From: Marchantia polymorpha subsp. ruderalis
Lineage: Eukaryota > Streptophyta > Marchantiopsida > Marchantiales > Marchantiaceae
Reading direction: 5' to 3'
DNA length: 64,000 nucleotides
NCBI GenBank assembly: GCA_037833965.1
Contig: AP031359.1
Span: forward strand, 368,001-432,000
The translations under genes were made by a program, and so were the position numbers. A model generated the notes under the pieces. The model did not search any database. It worked only from the letters and a program-made list of their open reading frames with translations, and was not told the origin of the DNA. Below, piece by piece: positions 30,995 to 43,241 of this stretch (position 1 is the stretch's first letter; each line of letters opens with the position of its first letter).

Positions 30995-33664
30995 TAAAAA
31001 CCGATTGTGCTGATTGTCAAATAGTAAAGCTAGATCTCCTTGGAGCAACGTCACCGGTCGAATTTGTTTGTCATATGTCTCCTTTCTTTTCAGTTGAAAC
31101 TGCTCTGTATAGTGCATCGCTTCTTGTCTGCGCTCTTTTGGAGATAGTATCTCCTGCAAGCAATAAAGCTAACTTTCTTCCTCATCCAGTCGTCGTCGAT
31201 CTAGCAGCCGATGGGTGGGTACTTCAAACTTGATGGGCAAAAAGAAAGTACGTTAGAAAGTACGTTGTCTGCTTGGTAATCATCTTCTCTGCTATGCAAT
31301 AGGCCCATAGAGCAGCTGGTAACTTTGTACTCCAGCCATGCGCATGACTTACTGTGACCTTGAGCAATATTTTGCCAAGAAGCCCATTTGATTTTTCCGC
31401 TAGCTCGTTTATCTTTGGTTCATAAAGGGTAGTCTTTCAATGCTTAATCCGGAAGTGAAAAGTGAGATCCTCAATGATTGAATTCAAGAAGTGCGTTCCT
31501 TGATCACTGACCAATTCTAGTGGGCATCTGTATCTTGTAATAATGAACTCAAACAAGAACTAAGACACGGTCGCCGCATTGTCTCTTCGGGTAGCTTCCG
31601 CTTCTACCATCTTGGTGGCATAATCTGTTGCTACTAAGATATATTGTCTTCGGGAATGTTTGGTAGCTGGTTGAATCGGCCCCACGAAGTTGATTTTCCA
31701 ATTTTTGAAAGGTCCTAACGGCATAATTGGAACTAGCGGCCACCGCGTAGTAGGTGTTGGTCTCCCAGTCCTCTGACAATTGTCACACCGTTGCATATAA
31801 TTGTGTACTTCTTTGAACATAGAAGGCCACGAATATTCAGCATTCAAAATCTTCGACACCGTGTTCTTGGTGGCGTAATGTCCTCCAACATCTTTGGTGT
31901 GCATGGCCTCAATAACCTGTCCTACTTCCATGACCTTCAAACAACAACACAACCGGTCATTTGAGAGCAGCTTGAATAGCACCCGGTGTTGAATCTGGTA
32001 TGGTTCAACTTTGGGTGTGAAGACTGTACACTGCTCCACATCCATCCCCTCCGGACATTGCAAAGTGAGTAAGTATCGGTAAAGATCCGCGTACCGTGAG
32101 TCAGGGCTTGCCGTCAGCTGAAAAAGTTGCTCGTCAGGAAAATCATTGACCAACTCTGTCTCTTCATGTTGGATCCAAAGCTGAGACAAGTAATCTGCAT
32201 TTTCATGGTGGATGCCCTTCCTTGTCTGTACCGTAAAAGTGAACTCTTGTAGTAACAGTACCCACCTTGCAATATGTTCCGACAAGTTGGACTTCTTCAC
32301 CAAATGTTGTAGTGCATTATGATCTATATGGAAAACAAACTCATAGCCTAGCAGGTAGTGTCAAAATTTCTTCATCGAAAACACCATACCCAACGCCTCA
32401 CGTTCCGTACTGGTGTAATTCTTTTCTGCTGCCAACAACTGCCTGCTCGCAAAAAAGATTGAGTAATCTTTCTTGTTTTCATCTTTCTCGCTTAGCACCA
32501 CTTCAATGGCAAAGGCCAAGGTATTAACAAATACATGATATGGCTTCGTCTAGTCTAGACTGCGTAAAACTGATGCAAAAGTGAGTTTTGCCTTGAGTAC
32601 GTCAAATCCTTTTTGTTGCTCCTCTCCCCATTCATAGGGCTCATCTTTCTTTTCTAGCTTGGCAGCAGTAACCGCATACAGATGAATGAACCGTCTCTGG
32701 TATCGCACATGCCCCAGGAAGGCTCGCAGCTCCCGAAGGTTCGTCGGTGGCTCTAGAGCCAAGATGACCTTGACCTTCTCTTCGTGTATTGCTATTTCTT
32801 TGGCGGACACTCGGTGTCCTAACAAGATGCTGCTTGTTATGAAAAAGAAACATTTCTCCAGATGGAAGGACAATTGAGACTCCTTGCACTTCTCAAATGT
32901 CTGCTATAAATGACTAAAATGTTGATCGCGAGGCCCGGATACAAAGAAGTCATCGATAAAAATCTCTATAAATTTCTTTAGATGATCTTGAAAAAGAGTA
33001 GTCATCATTCGCTAAAAGATTGCAGGCGCATTACACAATCCAAAGGGCATCTTATGATATGCATAAGTTCCTCAGTCGGTAGTGAACGTTGTTTTATTCT
33101 TGTCCTGTTCGCGAATGAACACCTGATTATAACGTGAGAATCCATCTAAGAAGCTGTAACATTCATGTCATGCTCCATGATCTAGAATGGCATCTGTGAA
33201 TGGCAACAGATGGTGATCCTTCCGAGTGGGCGCATTCAGCTGCCGGAAGTCTTGACAAACTCAAATCTTTACTATCAACTTCTTCAGTATTATGACAATG
33301 GGAAAGACCCATTCGCTGCTCAACACCGGATATATGCATTGAGGTACTTATTGATTTTGTCCTTGACCAACAAGGAGTACTTAGGATTCAAACAATATTG
33401 ACGCTGGCGTACTGGGACGGCATCATCCATTAAGTCAATACAATGTTCTCCATAACAAGCAAGTATGCCTTTCATGTCCTTGATCTTCCAAGCAAACACG
33501 TTCTCATTATTGAAGAGAAATCTCCGTACAATCTCTAGCTTCACAACGGTGACATGGCTAGAGATCTTCAATACTTTGTGGGGTCTTAGCTCGATGTCCT
33601 GGCAGTCACTTGAGTTTATCACTCTCTCCGTGTTACTAATCTCACTTTGCCCAAGCCCCACTGC
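30995..33664 (-). pseudogene. Decayed pol of family Y element Y1
   Basis: Homologue of the pol at 14738-17578 in the same order, broken by stops and frameshifts. 33661-33320: protease-RT linker and RT start (FAWKIKDMKGILACYGEHC, 'RQRQYCLNPKYSLLVKDKI'). 33300-32900: RT core, badly damaged. 32873-32550: 'LEKCFFFITSSILLGHRVS' and 'RELRAFLGHVRYQRRFI'. 32303-31560: RNase H end, integrase zinc finger ('KDVGGHYATKNTVSKI', 'CDNCQRTGRPTPTTRWP') and first catalytic Asp (NFVGPI). 31540-31160: integrase core remnant. 31159-30908: C-terminal 'LQGDLALLFDNQHNRF'. Non-functional. Confidence 0.8.
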
Positions 33665-33673
33665 TAGTTGCTA
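33665..33673 (-). promoter_or_regulatory. Preserved UAG CAA CUA gag-pol junction in Y1
   Basis: The decayed gag frame ends ...GCA GAA UAG CAA CUA GCA, the same nine bases and frame relation as at 17573-17581. This shows that the readthrough context predates the split of the two families. Confidence 0.7.
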
Positions 33674-35785
33674 TTCTGCCTCGTTGTGGCTACCCGGCTC
33701 TTCCTCAATCTCATAGCACTCCATGTAATGTACGTCTGAGTCCCTTTTTGATGTCAAGGTATTTTCCTCCAAAGTGTACTCAAAACTGGTCGACGGAGTT
33801 TCTCCTTCATGTGGGATCTTCTCCCAAGGTACAGTAATCTTTGATCCTTTCTTGTTGTTGAGGTCCCGGAACTGCAACTTCTGATTATGCCAGTCCGTAC
33901 GGACTTTAGCACCATACAACTAGGGCCTGCCAATCAACATATCATATTCCATCTTCGTCAAGGGCCTCAGAATGATGTACATTAAGGGGAACGCTACCAC
34001 GGCAATGGTAGTTTGGATATCCCGTAGCATCTCTAGCGGTTTTCTTTGGATCTGGTTGGCTAACCGTATGATCTGAGACGTCGACTCAAAGGTTTTGTAC
34101 TGAGCTCATGGGCCGTCTCTTCAGTCATTATGTTGACGCATGACTCCGAATCTAAAGGCACCTTGCAAATGGTACACCCGCAAATCTCTATGTTGATCTT
34201 TGGTGCCCCCAAATCTTCATGTAAGACTTGGTACACCTGCAGCAATTTGGGAGCCCTCAATCTTTTGGGTCGTTTTAACGCAATGGCTAGCATCTTTTGA
34301 TAAATCTTGTTATCTTCCAACAACTGCCGGAAGGTGATGTTGGGCCTTCGTTCATACAAGTCGGCCGCAATGTCAAGCTGAGGATCCCGAAGCCCATCCG
34401 GTATTTTACTACTTCTTTCTCCCTTCGGCGTTGGTTTGGGTATTGCCGACACCCCTTTCTGTTCCTTCGGGGTAGCCACCTTGCTCAATTCCTCCCGGAG
34501 TAATCCACTTACTTCATCTTCAATATTTGGGTCGTACGTCCTCCAAAGAATTTGCACAGTGGAACTATCTAATTGATAATCTTCCTGATCCGAAGACCGA
34601 AGATCTTCGGCCGAAGGTTAGTTCCTCTTCACCGAAGACTCAGGTGTCTTCAAACGAAGATCTTCTTTCTTATTTGACAACCCCTTCGATTTGGATTCTT
34701 TAGCACTTGTGACCTTCTTCTCCCGTTTTCCTTTCTCGAAAGATGCCTCCTTTTTGCGGGTCGCACTCCGCGTCTCCACCCATCCTACCAAGGTGTCTTC
34801 GTCCGATCACAAATTATCTTCGTGTTTAAGCCCCAAACTCAAGTCAACCTTGTTGACTTGTACGTCATCTTTTCCTGGTGGAGTGACAAAGCGTACCTGC
34901 GGTTGGAGTGCCATTGGCTGGTCGCACTCGGCCGCAATATGGCCCGGTTTCCGGCAGTTACTGCGCATGGGCACGTACTTCATCTGTCTTCGGGGGTGGA
35001 GGCAATTAGGTTAGTAATGTCCAAGTCCTCCACAGTTTTAGCAAGCATTTGATGGAGCCCTCATCATCACTCCAGGCGGCACCATCCTTCGTTGCGGCAC
35101 GATAGTTACAACCTCCTTCGGCGCATATCGGGGTATGTGCGCGGGAGGGATGGCCGTCATAGGGGTCCTTCTTCTACTGCGTATGCAGTGTCTTTTGCAT
35201 TCTCAACATAGAAGCCTCCCATTTCCCACGCCGGCACCCATTCTACTGCATGAACTGGATGGTACTGAGGTCTCGATCTACATTCAATGTTGGCGTGTCC
35301 TACTCTACCACAGTTAGTACACCATAAGTTCGACCTCATGCCTGTGGGGGACTTCCTTTTATCTCGGCCACCCACAACGTGGACCTTCAAATCCGCAAAG
35401 TTCTTTGCTAACGCGTCCACTTTGGACACGATCGACGAAGAACCCTTTTCCGGCATCGACATGTGTCGACTCTTCTTCTCGGTGGTTTTCTTTTGTGGTT
35501 TCTCATCTTTGGAATAGAAAGAGTCTTCCGCCTCACTAGACTCCGCCGGAGACAAAGATTTGTCATATGAAGGCATTGCCACCCTTTGCTTTCGTTGGCT
35601 ACTCTTGGACTTGCGGTCCCCTGAGCCGTGATCCTTCCTTCTGCGGTATAGCATGGATGTCTCAAATGCTTCTGCTGAAGCAATCACCTCTTCAATATCA
35701 TCGCCCTTACTTTGCCGACAGAAGGTTTTCATATCCACTGGTAACCTCGTGACAAACCAGTCGATAGCTTGTTGCGTTGTGTGAG
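33671..35785 (-). pseudogene. Decayed, 5'-truncated gag-protease of Y1
   Basis: Begins abruptly at 'TQQAIDWFVTRLPVDMKTF', which corresponds to about residue 235 of the intact Gag. The PBS and the Gag N-terminus are therefore missing and the LTR end is fused to mid-gag. One clear CCHC knuckle remains (CTNCGRVGHANIEC); others are damaged. The protease active site reads LDSESCVN instead of VDSGSGVN (Gly to Glu after DS). The final piece 33919-33671 carries 'TVPWEKIPHEGETPS'. Frameshifts and stops between the pieces. Confidence 0.8.
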
Positions 35786-38700
35786 TGTAATGACAGACAA
35801 TTACTAAAATGGAGCATACTGGTACAAATCCGATCCCACGAGGACAGAAACAACCACAAAAGTCACAATTTTTCACAGAATAGCATTCTATTAAAGAGTT
35901 TCACTTCTTAGGCCAATGCCACTTCTAGAAGACACTACCCAGCTAGAGCCAAAGACCCGCAGAGTAGTGCATAACCACACTCAAAGCCTGAAACTTTTCC
36001 AAACAACGCCTGTAGGAATCGCTTGCAACTCCACACTTATATTTCAGGGGGAAACTTTCCAACATTGCATACATCTCAACTCACTGACCCGAATACTCAG
36101 ACCCGAATTTGCTTAAATTCCAAGGATCCTCGCCTACTCATGTCATTCGAGCCGAATACTCACAACCCCTGATGCGGTAACTTCGACAAACAAGAGCGCA
36201 CCGTGCCCAAGGCCTAGATCACACACCAGCACACAGACACTGTGGATACATATTTACAATCAAGACAAGCCAATTGACAAAAAAGCCCCCCAAGGAAAGA
36301 GCCTTGGGCCTCTTTATTCACAATGGCAACTCTAGAATCTCAACCGCCTGAGGCGAATCGGTCTCAAGGGCTGTGCCGTCCGATGTAACAATTACAGCGT
36401 CGTCTGAACTACTCTCTACTCCTAGTCTACGCAACACGTTTACAATCTCTACTTCTACATTCTGGCACGCCTCATTCAATCCCTCTGAAAATGTATTAAC
36501 TAACTCTACAATCTGTTTGTGTCCTGCGGATCCGTTGGTCTTCGCGCTCATTAGCCGTTGCTCGAGTCAATCTAACTTCAGCCACTTCACGGTTTGCAAT
36601 CCCCACATCGCGAACTCGTTCATGCACTTCTCTAACCGCAATTTCAACTCATCGGTTGACTCGTCCTGCAATTGACGGTAGGCCTCCTCTGCCTTCTCCA
36701 TTCTCCTCTACGACTCTTGCGATCTCATCTCTGCCTTTTCTAACTGCTCCTTTAACCGTCGGCAGTCAGATTCAACTTTTAATCTACATTCGACCTCCAA
36801 AGGCTTGGCCGACTCGCAATCTGCCAATTTCTTGGCCCAATCCGCTAACTCCTCTTCATGCTTCTGGTTTCCCGCCGACAAACTTGCTAATAGCTCCTCC
36901 GCACGTCGAAATTCCATTCAAACTTCGCCTCAATCTCCGAAATTTTGCTACGAAGATCTTCTTCCGCCGTCTTCGATTTTGCCCCGAAGTTCTTCGGCGA
37001 TACGAACTTCTTCGGCTCTTCGGCCCTCCAACTTAGCAAGTTCCTCAATGTAATTCTTCTCTCGCTTCTCCGCTGTGGTGATCAATCGCTCCGACCGTTT
37101 GACTGCTTCATCGTAAGCTTCTCTAGATTTCTCCAACCTCGCCATCAAATCCACTGTTACTTTCTGTGCATTCTCATTAGACTTACGAAGTCCACCACAG
37201 GTTTATTCTAACTCTGTACATCGCCCGGATTCCTTCGCCAGAGTCAACTGCAGCACTTCACACTTAGTTTCCTTCTCTCAAAGCTGGGCTTCTCGCTCCT
37301 GCAATGTCACCTTCACTGCCACGCACTCGGTTGACAAGGTTGTAGCTCGCTCCCGTGCCAATGCAGTCGCGGAATCCCACTCCCTCTTTACTGCAACTGC
37401 TCTCTTGAGCTTCGTCATGTTCCTAATCAACTGTACGTAGAAGTGCTCCTGGCTCCTTCGATACAACATATCTCTCTCTCTTCCCATCCAAGTACTTCAA
37501 TAATGGAACTACACTATCATGCAAGAAATCAGGAAATGTAACTTCCAACCCCTTCGCATCTTCGCCCGAAGCTTTCTTCTCTTCTTCAGGTCTCATCCCT
37601 TCCACCAGAGATGTCGGCAGTGTAATGCCATTGGCCTCTACCACCGTCCCTCCAATCCGTGCGATAACCTGCTCCAAAATCTCCTCGCTCAAAGTGGACT
37701 CCTTCTCCAGGTCCTCGTTCATCTTCAATTGTGGTGTTTCTTCATTCCACGCAGACCGTGTCTGCTTTGAAGACAGAGAAATCAGACTTATCAACTCCGT
37801 TCCCTCCTTCAAAGGTTCTGCCGGTATGTCTGTTGGAACTTCGATTGACACCCCCGAAGGTTCTCCTATCTCCACAGGCCGCGTCACCTCGCTAGCTGCG
37901 ACTTCGGATATGTTCATTGGTGCCACTGTCTTCTCTACGCTGCTATCCGCCACTTCAGCTGTCACCATTCTCCGATTCATCCTCTTCTTTGGTCTTGCGC
38001 GTGCTCTCGGATGCCTCGCTCCATATACATCCATGTCCACCCTTCTTACTTCGTGGGCCAATTCTTCCTCGTCATCACTCACTACCTTCCTTCTCTTTGC
38101 CAATCGTCCCTTTAGCTTCTCCCGTCTCTACATCACGTCCACCTGAACTAGTCCTCGGGCTGTCGTATGTGTTGGGATTGAGGGGAGTCGGTTCTCGTCT
38201 TCGGTCCCCTCACTGGACTCGGCTGTCAAGATTTCCCGTTCTCTCGGAAATCGCTTCTCCTCCTCCCTCGTAAGCAACCCCATTTCTCGATAGAAATTCA
38301 CTAGAAAGGGAGTGATGTGATTGGTCAAGGGTCCAGTCCACCGGGAGCCCGCATTCACCCAGACAAGATCGTAAAAGATCCTTGCCCAATGTATTCGCTG
38401 TCCCTTCAGGATGCGTTCAAATAACCCTACTTGCCGGGCCGTCACATAAGTCGTGCGCGCCGGCCGCAAGATGTGCATAATTTCCAAAGAGATCGCCCTT
38501 CTCTTCGGATCTTTATAATCGAGAGTCTTCCATCCGTTAGTCCCCTGTTTCCCAGACTCGAAGAGACGCCCGTAAGAGAATTCCTCACTGCGTGTAAGTC
38601 ATACGCTATTCTTCTCAAATAAAAGATCTTTGTCGCTGCCTGCACACAGTCCTATTACCTTCGTCCAATGCTCGATGGTCCACAGCATGGGATTACCGCG

Positions 38701-39311
38701 GAGCTCCTCGCCTTCGGTCGTGCTATTGTCCATTACCTCCTTGCAGATACTCGCCGAGACGCAATTCCAATTCCACAAAAGGAATTCAAGCCGCAATTCA
38801 CTCAGCTCGCGTCTGAAGAGTCGCAATTCTTTGTAAGGCACCTTCAAGTGAACCAATTTTCTCACCTTCTCACTCTTCTTAGGCGCCATGTCTTCAATTT
38901 GCGTTTCGCTACTCGCGAGTTGGGTCGATTTCGCTTTCTCTCTCTCTCGCTCGTTCTTGCTCGATATCGCAATGTCGGCGCGAAGACTCCTCGTACTGAC
39001 TTTACTTTCAAAGCCCTAACATTGCCTCCTCCCGCGCCTAGTAGAACCCTCGACGCGTGCGAACGTCGTCCGGCCCGTTGCGTGATTTGAAATTGATTCC
39101 GATGTCTTCTCCAAAGACGTAGCTCTTCACACGTCCAGAAAAGGCTGCGCCGAAGACACGAAGATCAGAAGATTTTTGGACGTAGGCGAATTCGAACTAA
39201 TTCTATCATTTCTCCTCACAAGCTACTCATTCTAACTCGAACAACTACTTTCTAGACAAATATCTTTTAGTTTTGTTGATTTTTAAAGAAAAACAAAAAA
39301 ACTAGGCACCA
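35786..39311 (-). repeat. Family Y 5' LTR of Y1 (about 3.5 kb)
   Basis: In sense direction it starts near 39311 (GGTGCCTAGTTTTTTTG; the outermost TGT appears changed) and ends ...TTGTCTGTCATTACA at 35786. It contains a GA-rich tract (about 38955-38935), the ORF, an AATAAAGAGG box with the CCAAGGCTCTTTCCTTGG hairpin (36316-36288), and the tail blocks. The tail 35786-36317 has no gene; 38890-39311 is a leader without gene. Confidence 0.7.
36318..38889 (-). pseudogene. LTR-encoded ORF, broken, in the Y1 5' LTR
   Basis: Begins at ATG 38889 (MAPKKSEKVRKLVHLKVPYK). N-terminal domain in two frames: 38889-38599 with LRLEFLLWNWNCVSASICKE and 'GLCAGSDKDLLFEKNSV', then 38487-38128 with 'TTYVTARQVGLFERILKG' and 'NHITPFLVNFYREMG'. 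Acidic linker 38103-37423 (226 codons open, 'HDSVVPLLKYLDGKRERY' at its end). Coiled coil pieces at 37487-37278, 37154-36948 and 36917-36708, and the tail 36551-36318 ('VNVLRRLGVESSS'). One of the better preserved family Y copies but with several frameshifts and stops. Confidence 0.75.
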
Positions 39312-40302
39312 CCGTGAGGCGTATATTTTTTTAGATAGGAAAAATTGTAGTAGTTTTTTTAGTTTTGCAATAGATAGTTTTTTTCTCCACTACACAAGGC
39401 ATTTTAGGCGTTTGAAAGACACTTATAAGCGTGACAATTGACTTTCCTATTTAAGCAGCCCAGAATTTCGGGGGTTCTGCCCGGAGCATGCATATATTTT
39501 CAGTAATAGGAAGTTGAAAAGTAGTCTTCCACAAACAGTAGTATCCCTGTGTATTTTTGATGTGATGGACTGTAAGGAAGGTGGAATCATATACTGCTAT
39601 CACTCCATTGTCACCTACCCATTGGCATCGATAATTACGATAATTACCCAATTTAAAGATGTGTTAGGAGTATTATGCATGGCCATCACATTTAGAATGT
39701 CATCTTCGCACTAAAAGAAATATCCTCTGAGAAAGTTTGTGGACAGATTCTCCCGTCAGGAGAAGGAGACTTAATTGATAGGAAACAGTTACAGTAGCAT
39801 ATCAAAGATGAACGTACAACTCCATTGTGAAGACAAGAATTTGAACGTGTTAGGAGACGCGCAGAAAAAGAGAGTACATCAGAGCCACCTTCTTTTTGAG
39901 GGAGGTTTTCTTCAGGCGTAAGATCTGGAGATCCAGATTTGAGGTAGAGACTTTGATTTTTGCTGGCAATTAGTGTCTTGATTGGCTCGTCCGTGGGTTT
40001 GTTCCGCGAGGTTTTCCTCGGTGCAGATTGGGGAGTCTAGTGGATTTGGTAATGAGTAGAGTGGACGGGGGCGACGGTGTGAAGGTTGTGGCGAGGTTGC
40101 TGGATTTCTGATGGTGGTGAGAAGGTCGGCGTGAAGGAGTAGCTTGAAGCAGGCAGATATCAGGCCGGGCGGATCGTTAGAGGAGCGCTTGGAAGGACGT
40201 TTGAATCTCTTGTCCAAACGATCGGCTATTTGATTGAGTTGCCGCGGTAGGCAGTTCTGTTTGATTGAGGAAGTAACGAGAGGCACTCTTGTAGAGTAAT
40301 AC

Positions 40303-40428
40303 AAGGATGGGGTAATTTTGGAAGCAAACATGACGAAGCGGCCGAGCTTCTGGAAAAAGCGGGAAACTCCAACGAACTTGCCAAAGCTTCGAGTAAGGCT
40401 GCTACGGTCTACATTACACTTGGATAAC
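40303..40428 (+). pseudogene. Alpha-SNAP-like exon remnant
   Basis: A short open stretch reads QGWGNFGSKHDEAAELLEKA followed by GNSNELAKASSKAATVYITLG and a TAA. The pattern GW-x-x-FGSK-x-[DE]-[DE]AA-x-L-x-EKA-x-NS-x-x-LAK-x-x-x-KA is characteristic of the N-terminal TPR-like helices of alpha-SNAP, the adaptor that recruits NSF to SNARE complexes. Only this one exon-sized piece is present, with no start and a stop right after, so it is a decayed or captured fragment. Recognition rests on memory of the family pattern. Confidence 0.5.
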
Positions 40429-41765
40429 TGAATAACAGTCCAGACAAAATGGGCAGTCTGATTTTATCGGACATTGATATACTGCGTGAAAAGATTGCAA
40501 CCTTTGCTTGTGTTTCTACGGAATCTCTCCGATGCGTCAGATATCTCTGTACAAAATATGGGTTTCCCTATTGTACATACTTTCAGAGATAGAAACACAC
40601 ATGCGCATCCAGAAGAAAAAGGTCTATACGACCAGATTCAGATAAGTATTGGATTCAATGCGACAGTTGTAGCCCTTCAGCCTGCTGTATTAATTTGGAG
40701 AAGTTGGACAAAGGAAAGCGTTTTAACATCGGCGAGGATGAAAACCAAAAATTCTCTTACCGAAGAACAGGGCGCAGAAGATTTCTTTTAAAGGATAGAA
40801 ATAGAAGAGGTAGGAGTGAAGAGAAACATGATTCATATGAGTCCAATCTAAATACTTTACTAGAAAGAGGAACTGAGTCTGAGGAGAGTAATGGTCTACT
40901 GGTGGCAAACAACTGGGAAGTTCTCAGAATGTTAGACGCAACAAGAGAAGAGAGAAGAAGGAGAACAGAATAGTCTTTTTACTGCCGGACACAAACCAAT
41001 GAAGGACCTCCGAGGAGGATCTTCTTTCAAAAGAAGCGAGGCTAGAATGTTTGCCCCACCTGTCAGTCCACTATGCACGGTCTCAGCTCCCCATATGTTA
41101 TCACATTCAAGTAAGTTTCACTTGCAGCCCCCGTCACAGATTTCTCCACAAAAGCAGGAATAGTGCTCAAGAGTATCAGAAAAGCAGTTTGGAGCAACTT
41201 ACACTCGTAATAAAGAAGAGAGGAAACAAGGGCGCTCAGAAGCTGAGGACAAAATATTCAAAGACATTGAAGGCAAGGGATCTTCATCAAGAAAGCGGAG
41301 CAAGTTCCTGAGAGCGTGTGCTGCTGGGCTCGGAGAACTTGGACGGTCATGACGGTAGATCGACAAGGACGGATCATTGGTTCAGAATCAGAGCAGACCC
41401 TATTCCGAGGCACGTGTGGAAATTGATTGTCTGGAGATTCTGCTGCGTGCAGTTATTCCGGGGCCGCAATGGATCACGGTGAAAGGCCGGTCCAAAATCT
41501 ATGTGCGCAAGGTTGTACATGAGATTTCGGAGAGAGCTTAATACCTTTGGCCTGGCATTCAGGCTATGACCTTCACGTTCAAGGCAGCGGCAGAGCTCTC
41601 GCTCAATCAGCTGTAGAAGAGGCTGCTTAGCTAGGACGTGATTGCTGTGAGTGTGAATTTTATATGCAAGTTGGGCCGGGTTAGCACTACTGTCATGCCC
41701 AAACCAGTAGTGATCTTCTTAGCATAAACCAGAGCTCAAAACTAGACTAAGTAGATAATAGCCTC

Positions 41766-42146
41766 ATGCATGCAGATATGATTCCAGCTCCTCGTTCCAA
41801 AGATGTTTCTTTGCGGAAGTGTAGATGCATTGATCTCGTTCATTTTACATTAGCAAGTACAGCAAAAGGCCTATTAGATAGGATACTGCGCGGCAAAATC
41901 AGATCTCTAAAATCTTTGAGTATATGGGCGGATACATGGAAGTATATTATCCATCTATCATATGATAAGAATTTTATCACTTTTAGTATCCTCCGGATAA
42001 TGAGAAAACTGGAGAAACTTCAGAGGCTAGAAGTATTTGTTCGAAGCATAGTTGTTTTGAAGGAACACCAGAAGGGCCAGCTTTGATGCATGCAAGGAAA
42101 CCACCTCACTCACTTGGATTTGTCTAAACTCGACGAGGAGGCGTTC
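41766..42146 (+). pseudogene. Possible leucine-rich-repeat protein fragment
   Basis: A 106-codon open stretch with 'LKSLSIWADTWKYIIHLS' and 'LEKLQRLEVFVRS' is followed, in the same frame after one TGA, by 'NHLTHLDLSKLDEEAF'. The spacing of leucines is LRR-like, as in NB-ARC-LRR or F-box/LRR proteins, but no full repeat series or N-terminal domain is present. Could be coincidental. Confidence 0.25.
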
Positions 42147-43035
42147 AGGACCTGAGAGGTTATGATCATTGGATATCACCAAGGATCAAGTTACCCCCAT
42201 CGAGAGTGAAGAGGCAGGGAGGCAAGAGCAGAAGAGAAGGGAGGTTTCTAGGTGAGATAAGGTGATACTATTTTTAGTTTAGATGAGATGGTTTTTCAGT
42301 GTTTTATTTGTAGAAATACCTTTCCACCATTGGAGAAGGGCTATAGGTGCTTTGGACTTGGCCTTTTGGGGATGTCTTGGTCTTTTTGCATACTAGTTTG
42401 GTCTTTCAGATTTTAGGGGAAGTGGCATCGGGAAATGTGCGCTCAGAGCCCAAGAGGTAGTGTCTCCTTCTTTTCCTCATTGCTGATGAGACTTAAGTTG
42501 GTGATTCTTTCCTCCTGTGACAGGATGTAGTTTCCTAGGAGCATTTCATTGGGTACTCCTGTGCAATCTTGGTCTTTCCTTGCAGTGTAGCTATGAGACG
42601 CAAGCTAGAAGATTGGAAGTGATATTTGGTGTTTGAAGTTGTTAACTTTAGATGGGAGGTTGCACACCTTGGTGACAGTAAGGTGTTACCCCATCCGGAG
42701 AGGAGGGAAGGTAGAAATAGAGCATGCAATTCTTAAGTAGTCTTGCCCTCTTGGTGACGGAATTAAAACATATAAATTTTAAGTCCGAGTATAACGTGTT
42801 TTGTTAGTATTTTCATTACTTAGGAGCCCCTTCTAGTGAATCCGGCTACTATGACAAGGTAAGAGTAAAAATTTCACCTCACTATAAGATTACTCAAGTG
42901 CTCTCCGAACCGTATGAGCACGTCACCGTGCTACGGCTCACTAACTCGACTTACTTCGGATTACTTTCCATCAGATAAGAGTTTCATCAGTGTGATATCC
43001 GAAAACAAGTCCTGACATAGAGTGTACACGTTTTT

Positions 43036-43053
43036 TGGCGCCACTGCAAGGGA
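43036..43053 (+). other. PBS-like sequence, possible scar of another LTR element
   Basis: TGGCGCCACTGCAAGGGA resembles the tRNA-Asp PBS (14 of 18 to TGGCGCCGTTGCCGGGGA) and follows a T-run. No LTR pair or gag is seen around it. Confidence 0.25.
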
Positions 43054-43241
43054 ACAATAATGTTAATTATATGCAAATATCTTTGGTTTGATGGAAGTTT
43101 GTAACCTGAGGACAAGATAGTACTTTGTGTTAATGTAGGGGTATGCCTCAAACTAGGAGTCAAGGACATTTGCTTTTGTAACTTCCTATAGAGAGAGAGA
43201 GCTACAAGAAGATAGGAAGGTGATTCAAGAGTTCAAGGATT

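Larger units (their letters stand above)
39312..43241. other. Spacer between elements, no recognised TE backbone
   Basis: About 3.9 kb of AT-richer sequence that does not match the LTR or gag-pol families in the window. Apart from the small pieces listed separately (40303-40428, 41766-42146, 43036-43053) I see only short random ORFs. A possible PHD-like scrap, 'YWIQCDSCSPSACCINLEKL', is readable at about 40650-40710. The region is probably old host or mixed sequence. Confidence 0.5.

Noticed and set aside
39912-40331. 139-codon minus-strand ORF
   Set aside because: Composition is random and it overlaps the alpha-SNAP-like exon on the other strand; no recognisable domain.
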